NCBI GenBank assembly: GCA_030704615.1
Contig: CM060733.1
Coordinates: 33,292,001-33,356,000, forward strand
DNA: 64,000 nt
Source: Takakia lepidozioides
Lineage: Eukaryota; Streptophyta; Takakiopsida; Takakiales; Takakiaceae
Direction of reading: 5' to 3'
In this document: positions 58,026-64,000 of the stretch, one piece after another
How the letters are laid out: each line of letters opens with the position of its first letter
How positions within the stretch are numbered: the first letter of the stretch is position 1
The notes under the pieces: model-generated
What the model was told of the DNA's origin: nothing
Database searches by the model: none
Seen by the model: only the letters and a program-made list of their open reading frames with translations
Made by a program: the position numbers and the translations under genes

Positions 58026-60886
58026 ATGGATTTTCAGTCGTCTATGCTTTTCATAAGTTGTCTCTTTCTTCTCAAATTACTACAAGTAAATTCATTGGGT
58101 GCCACCAACGACTATAGCCATGAGACGAGACACAAATTTGTGCTGAACGCTTCAGACGTACCCATACAGTTGAATGAGATCAATGCCACCCAACATGGTT
58201 GGTCCCTTGCACTCACCCATGTCGACTCGCCCCACTCCCCTTTGAGGCCCACTCATTGCCGCAAAGACGATGAGGCATGCGTGCGTGCGGCTAGGAGGGC
58301 TCGACACAACGCCGCAGCGTTGGGCCCTTCCATGCGCAACAAGTCTCGTGGTCGGAACCTAAAACAGAATGTGTTCTCCCCGGTCCAGCCTGCACGTCTT
58401 AAATTCGACCCAAATTTAGATTATTTTACAACCTTTAATGTGGGCAGCAATCTAGGTAGTGTCTCCCAACTTCTCCTCCTAGACACCGGCAGCGATGTCA
58501 CTTGGATCCAAGCCTGGCCATGTGATGTGAGTACACCCGTCTCATCCAAGAAATATGTTTACGTGAGTGTACACACTTTTTTCAAATATCATAAAGACAA
58601 ATATCATTGCATTGATTAACATTTTGTTTTGGTTGTGCAGCTTTGTAAACCACAAAACTCAATTCATTATGTACCTTTGGACTCGCCTACTTCAATAAAT
58701 GTTTTATGCAATGAAACCACATGTGAAATGTTAAGGTCGAATGGCATTTGGGACAGCTGTGATGCAACCTCCGACAATTGTCAATACAAAATTCCGTATG
58801 TCGAATCCGACAATTCATTCAGCTTCGGTCGGCTTGCTACGGAGGTCATTCAATTGGATAATTTTGACGGCAATGGAGAACAAACCACCTTTACAAGTAT
58901 AAATGTTTGATGACTCTTCTTGTTTTGAAATGCTTTTGGGCATATGAGATTTTTACCCATCGTTAGAATGATCAAATTGATATGGAAAACAATAGGAATT
59001 TTGTAAGAACTTAATGTATATATGCGATCTGACCGTCCATTCACCGGATGTAGGCAATGTAGGCTCTTCCAGGGGCCCCCCTTACAAATCCTCCCCACCC
59101 CCACTTACCTGGGGTTCACTATTAAATACTCTAGAATGCAAGAGACATGGTACATAATGGTGAGTAGCCTATTGGTAAGGTGATGGCGGTGGAGGTTGCA
59201 GTGGATGGTGTCAAACCCCTATGTCTTGTGTAGCTCCTCTTAGTGCGTTGTATACTTGGCCAAAGTTGGACTGCGAAGCCAAGTGGGAGTTACACTCTTT
59301 TCAATGTCACATGATCATTCCCTTTTGTGTAACCCAGTTGATTGTTATCCCAACTTCAGTATAATGTCACTCTCGAGAGCAGATAGAAAGGATTTGATAT
59401 GCTAGAAACTGACTTATCGTCATGTCAGACAATCACACGTATGCATTAAGTTCTTACATTATTCCTAGTATTCTCCACTTGATATATTTGTAATGTTGTT
59501 TATTCTGCAGATATTATGATTGGACTAGGAGAAGAACAAACGGTAACTTTGATGCCGATGGCCGCCGGCATCTTGGGCCTTGGAGGTGGAGGGAAATCTG
59601 ACTTCTCCATGTCAGACCAAATCGCCCATAATACACAAATCGCCAATCAATTCTCCTATTGTTTGCCCCTATCCCAGAGTCCAGACAATGGGATGTTGAT
59701 CTTTGGTGCCCAGTCCATAGTCGCATGTACGTTCAATTTCTCCTCTTGTGAGGTTGCTGAATTGTTATAGAGATCATGAATATTATACATAACATTTCAT
59801 TTCCTTTAAGTGTCTATATGAAACAAGCATCAACCAAAAGATCATGGTCCAAAGAGTAGGGGCACCATTCCATCTTTACAAGTGGTCATGGATTCAGATC
59901 CACATAGATGTATGTTGGATATCACATATTATGGCCAATTTAGCTGCAAAAGGGGTACCGGATCAACCGCTAGAAACCGTAATGTGGGGGTACGTGGGGA
60001 TTTTTGAGTCCTAACTAGGGAGGGGGGGTGCAATTGCACTACCTCGGTTTGGGCCGTTAGAAGACGTCAACCCTCCAAACTTAAGGCAACAGTCACCCGG
60101 GTGAAGGGACACCAAAAGTTATGCTTGATTTGACAAGAGTCTTTCTTTTCTATCTCACAAATATATTACAAGTCACATTTTTGTCATGAAAAGTATGGAA
60201 AAAGAGACATTCCACACTAGGATTTTGACTTGTACTCCTTTTATGGCCATAATTATGTTTCGTAACATATAGACGTTATCTTAACAAATTCCTTTACACA
60301 ATCCATTGCAGTTCCCAACGCCCAATTTCTGAAAATGCCTCAAAATGGGGAGTACGTCGAATATACATATTATGTTCCTCTCACGGAAATTCACGTGGGT
60401 GGCCAAGTAGTTCCTATGCCTCCTGGCATCTTTGACATCGACCCGAACGGTCAAGGAGGTGTGACAATCGACAGCGGTACTCCATACACAGCCCTCCCTA
60501 AAGACGCATATTTCGCATTCAGGGATGCATTTGTTGCTGAAGCAGCACAAATGCCTAATGGGCCTCAAGGCCCACCTCACGATGGCCAAAAAAAATACAA
60601 TTATTTTGATACGTGTTGGGGTGTGAGACCTGACGAACAGTCTCCCAGCTTTCCGACTGTGACATTTGTGTTTGTGGACGACGAATCAGTGAATCTGGTC
60701 TGGGATTTAGATGAAAAACAAGTTGTGTTTGTTGAGCAATACAACGCATATACAGAATTTTGTTTAGCTTTCAACTGCCATAGTGAGGAACAATTGAGTA
60801 CTATTGGCGCTTGGCAACACCAACAGACGGGAGTTGTGTTCGATTTGTCTTTGGACAAAATTGGATTTGCTCCAGCTAATTGCTAA
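58026..60886 (+). CDS. A1-family aspartic protease (nepenthesin/CND41-like), secreted, 4 exons, 515 aa
   Basis: Exons 58026-58526, 58641-58896, 59511-59726 and 60312-60886; all introns are GT-AG and phases join to one open frame ending TAA. The ATG at 58026 gives a hydrophobic signal peptide (MLFISCLFLLKLL). A propeptide follows to about residue 125. The two catalytic Asp motifs are LLDTGSDVTW (D153) and TIDSGTPYTAL (D378). Family features also seen are the Cys-rich insert after the first motif, GILGLGGGGKSDFS, FSYCLPLSQ and the C-terminal GVVFDLSLDKIGFAPANC. It should cleave proteins in the secretory path, vacuole or apoplast. Base composition is lower in GC than the surrounding transposons. 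The only gene here that looks like a normal host gene. Confidence 0.93.
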
Positions 60887-62429
60887 GAATAATGGCTAAC
60901 ATATTTATTGTGGTTCATCTTTTCATTCAATTCCTCAAATAGACATGTTGTAAGTATACAGCCTATTTGACGGAGGCTGGAACAATAATTGTTTGTTATT
61001 TTATTGTTGTTTATTGTTTATTTTTCTATATCATTCGACAACTATAAGAAATAAAAATGATGTGTTTCATTTCATTTCATTTTCATTTATGTACTAATGT
61101 TTAGTGGAGGTTAGATTTTGCCTCAAACCCTTGGCAGATCCCAACTCGATGTGTGTGTTTGTTTGCCGAAGGTCAAAAAATATAATATCCGGCTCAATTA
61201 AGAACCGCCAGATATGAAGAGGAGAAACAACCGCCGCTGGTTAAGAACTGGTCCTAGGATAAAGAAATGATGCTACCCTAAGGTTGGAGCAAGCCTGAAG
61301 CCGAGGAGCTGATAGGGAGCTGAGGTATCCCGCCAACATGAGCTACTGGTAAGCAGCCAATGAAGAGGTACTGGTAATCCACCAACAAGAGCTACAGGTA
61401 TCAGAACTTGAGTTGAGTTCTAAATTTTGGGTCCCATGATTTCTTGTGGCGCCAATTGAATTTTGGTTCCTCCCCATCACCAGGGGACCCCCCATTGATG
61501 GGGGATGGATTGATTCCATGTAAAGCGCATGTTAGATAGATAGGAGCCGAGCAAGTCGCCTTTGCCCCAGGACTAAGCAAAATCTTTAAGCAACTTCCTC
61601 TCTAAGCTTGCCTCTGCTCGTGAGGTTGGGAAATTGTGCGCAATGAAGGAACCTACGGGTGGTATGCGAACAGGGCTGGAGCGCATGTGGAGTCTACTCT
61701 GGAATGTTGAATTTGTGCCATTGCAACAACCATTCCTTATTTTCAGCTATTCTCTTCGCACGAAATCGTTCGTATTTTCCCATACAATCGCTCTCTCCTG
61801 AGGTAAACCATGATTTGGTTCCATCACCACTTTCCTGCCTTTCTTCTCTTGCTACATCGCCTGATGCATTGTCATCTGTAGGCTCTTCTGGGCGCAGTTC
61901 ATTCTCTGCCATTCCACCACAATGCTTGAGCAGGACTGGAAAGAGGGAAAAAAAATGTGCCCCTGTTACAAGCATGCCAGGTCTGGACTGTCTAGATGTA
62001 ACCAAATCGCAGCACCATTACTTAGAATGGGCTGAAGCTGAAGGCTCAATTTTTCTCTTTCCGACCATTCTATCCTTCCCACCCACAGTAGACCTTCTAC
62101 CTAGAAATAGGGATGATGTTGCTAGCCCACCACGTAGTAATTAAACCCACCAATTTATTACTTGTTAAGTGGTATGTACACTACAAGAGTGAGGTGTGTT
62201 TTACATCTAATGGACTATCGTAGTCATATGATCCTTTGTGTAGTTGTAATTGTATAATCCCCACTGAAACAATTACTCCATGAGTGGTAGTTTACAACTA
62301 CAGAGTAGTGACTAAGTCTTAGTCTTAAGGACTTGGTCAAATTTTGATGCCTCCACTCATACCAGGATAGGAAGAACTCAACATGGAGTAGCCGACAGCA
62401 GAAGAAAGACTTAAAAAGAAAGTAAGAAA
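60887..62429. other. Intergenic spacer after the protease gene
   Basis: The 3' untranslated region of the protease probably extends to a candidate poly(A) signal AATAAA at 61050-61055. Further right, no gene is supported; the short ORF at 62005-61694 (minus) contains ERFRAKRIAENKEWL, a pattern seen in plant transposon proteins, but it is too short to call. Confidence 0.5.
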
Positions 62430-62743
62430 GACTTAGAAACCAGAAGCGTGATGATGCTCTCTGGGTTCGTGAGGTTGCCCGGGCTCGAGAATATGGTGTC
62501 CAGAAATTAAGATGCCCATGCAAGAAGTGTAAGGGTGGACGACATATGACTACAGAGGGAGTTCGCAAACATTTAATTGATAATGAAAAGTCCCCTACAT
62601 TCAGATGTTGGAGAGGAGCAAGGCGGCATGATTCTGATGATGAATGGGAAGAGACCCCCATGGAAGGTGTCGACATTGATACAACAAATCCAGGGAACCG
62701 GGGTGCTTCCGCTACAGTCGAACGACCAGCTCATACGAGGTTA
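62430..62743 (+). pseudogene. CACTA (En/Spm) transposase-associated domain fragment
   Basis: Reads WVREVAREYGVQ-like text, more exactly GVQKLRCPCKKCKGG, then TTEGVRKHLIDNE, FRCWRGARR and an acidic DDEWEETP stretch. CPCKKC plus V..HL and a W is the signature of the N-terminal domain of CACTA TNP2-type proteins. It has no start, and it ends at 62743 where the CATGAGC-ended element inserted. Confidence 0.75.
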
Positions 62744-64000
62744 GCTATTTCATGAGCATGAGCGGCATGAGCGGAGTAGCAAGACAATCGGTTTTCATGA
62801 GCAGAAGTACAAATTTCGAAAATAAAAAATATTATAAAACATTAATTTAATGCAATGTGTAAAAAAAAACAAATATATTATTCGGCACCTTGAAGGGAAA
62901 ATTGTAGTTTTGAGAGTTGTGCTCATGATATTTCATCTTCCGCTCATGCCAATTCCCAGCGACATGTGCAAAAATGGCGCCGAATTTCGCGGTAATAGGG
63001 TCCGTAACCGGAAAAAACCGCTTGGGACTTGGCTAGTTTTCGGCCCAAAATAGAGAAATTCGGCGCCATTTTTCCAGAAATGGCCCCACAACTGCTTCTA
63101 TTGGATCTCCGTTTGAATGGAATATTGCCTCATTCCAAGAGTTTTGGGGTGCATTTCATTACACTGCAAAAAAAAGTCTGATACATGAAAATGCAATTGA
63201 AAATATCCATATGGAGGATTCCCTTTGCCCCATCAATGATTTTTGGAATCCCTAAGGAGGAGTTTGTGCAGCTCGTTCACGCTCAATGCCGGTGCATGAA
63301 TAAAGTCATCAATAGTCACATTCATCCTCAACCTCTTCAGGTAAATGTAATACAGATGCTTGCACGGATAATACTTTGAACCCTTCTTTGCTTCCATCAA
63401 CGAGAAGTCCGTACAATTGCAAGTCGGTTCCACTCCAATCGTAATTGTGTATACATCGTCGCGTACAGCCGAGCCAGCCGTTGCCATCCGATAAACACAC
63501 CCAAGGCCGGGTGGAGGTACGTCCACGAAGCTCTGAATAGTGCAAGCCATCCCAAGAGCATTGGCAATCCGAGTCTCATTCAACTTGTTGGGAGGGTGTC
63601 GTCTCTTCACTCTTCCAAATCGCATTGTGGGATGTGCAGAATTGTCCAATCCGTCTCTACTGGACCGAGCAGTCTGCAATGGCTGGGTCTGAGGAACTGA
63701 AAATGCGTGGGCCGGGATGTCTGTGCGTTGCACCATTCGAAATCCTGCTGCAGATAGAGCATCCGCCTCATTCTGAGAGAGGCTGCAACCTGGTGCAACA
63801 GGCCAGACGCCCGGAGGCTCCGGCATTCCCTGAATCCCGTACTTGGGCTTGCCAAATACACAGGTCATTATGTCGTGCCTATAGAACCAAAACGTCTGCG
63901 TTGTGGCGTGAGCAAATGTGGGAGTCAAAAATTTGCCGCTGAAACAAGGTGCAGGTATAGCACCGTGTGGGTTCCTCCGAATCATCTCACCACAGCGTGC
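62744..64000. mobile_element. T5: element end plus transposase 3' part, running off the right edge
   Basis: Starts with the GCTATTTCATGAGC end at 62744, inserted in the CACTA fragment. It is the inverted equivalent of 28400-30019 (T3): the same end, the same AATGCGGC-free spacer, a shortened GGCGCC minisatellite (62970-63080) and then the transposase. The other end lies outside the window. Confidence 0.75.
63233..64000 (-). CDS. T5 transposase C-terminus with intact SWIM zinc finger, partial
   Basis: Minus-strand open frame from beyond the right edge to a TGA near 63233. It reads MIRRNPHGAIPAP, then a Cys-poor stretch rich in Pro and Arg, KLNETRIANALGMACTIQS, and ends in the SWIM finger: CNCTDFSLMEAKKG followed by YYPCKHLYYIYL, the CxC...CxH pattern. 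Unlike T3 it has no frameshift within the finger. SWIM fingers bind DNA or proteins and occur at the C-terminus of MULE and related transposases. Whether the upstream catalytic core is present cannot be seen. Confidence 0.88.
   Translation of the reverse strand, partial: ARCGEMIRRNPHGAIPAPCFSGKFLTPTFAHATTQTFWFYRHDIMTCVFGKPKYGIQGMPEPPGVWPVAPGCSLSQNEADALSAAGFRMVQRTDIPAHAFSVPQTQPLQTARSSRDGLDNSAHPTMRFGRVKRRHPPNKLNETRIANALGMACTIQSFVDVPPPGLGCVYRMATAGSAVRDDVYTITIGVEPTCNCTDFSLMEAKKGSKYYPCKHLYYIYLKRLRMNVTIDDFIHAPALSVNELHKLLLRDSKNH

Noticed and set aside
61659-62144. 161-codon plus-strand ORF and its 103-codon antisense partner
   Set aside because: No clear domain, start context or homologue in the window; the RAKRIAEN pattern alone is too weak.

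Overview
This window looks like eukaryotic, land-plant nuclear DNA. It holds a four-exon, secreted A1 aspartic protease of the plant nepenthesin/CND41 type, PLS-type pentatricopeptide (PPR) debris, a CACTA transposase-associated domain and two Ty3/gypsy retrotransposons. The PPR style and repeat load would suit a seed-free plant, but that is inference and no species is claimed. Only the protease (58026-60886) looks like an ordinary host gene; most of the rest is nested mobile DNA.

The main discovery is a two-gene DNA transposon. One complete copy (T1, 2184-13514, about 11.3 kb) has terminal inverted repeats and carries two divergent genes. On the minus strand is an apparently intact 10-exon gene for a 1135-residue protein that joins a ParB/sulfiredoxin-like domain to a beta-class (N6_N4_Mtase-like) DNA methyltransferase domain. 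On the plus strand is a MULE/KDZ-like DDE transposase with N-terminal Cys/His zinc-binding regions and a C-terminal SWIM zinc finger; one single-base shift breaks it. The same divergent pair recurs as decayed copies T2 (16005-23330) and T3 (23964-30019). It also recurs as split remnants: T4 methyltransferase exons at 30020-31141 and 34323-37686, a T4 transposase inside a 6-kb inverted-end element (38187-44178), and a transposase 3' end, T5, at the right edge. The methyltransferase motif IV, normally DPPY, is DIPDG in both copies that reach it.

Layout: 1-15999 is a minus-strand gypsy element (LTR 15309-15999) that inserted into the T2 transposase and was itself hit by T1 between protease and reverse transcriptase. 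16000-30019 holds T2 and T3 head-out in inverted orientation, each with a long array of short palindromes between its two genes. 30020-38186 holds duplicated methyltransferase exons, PPR fragments and a palindrome array. 38187-44178 is a deletion derivative that also contains an array of long fold-back hairpins with poly(A) loops. 44200-49440 holds palindromes and three decayed copies of an unrecognised small gene family. 49440-55252 is a truncated second gypsy element with a 3' LTR. 55253-58025 holds a MITE and AT-rich spacer. 58026-60886 is the protease gene. 60887-64000 holds a CACTA remnant and T5.

The palindromes keep their symmetry while their arm sequences change in step (three states at one paired position, plus one with a different core). 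This suggests selection on dyad symmetry or conversion between arms. A speculative link is that the element's own ParB-methyltransferase or transposase binds them. No database search could be run; family names rest on motifs read by eye.
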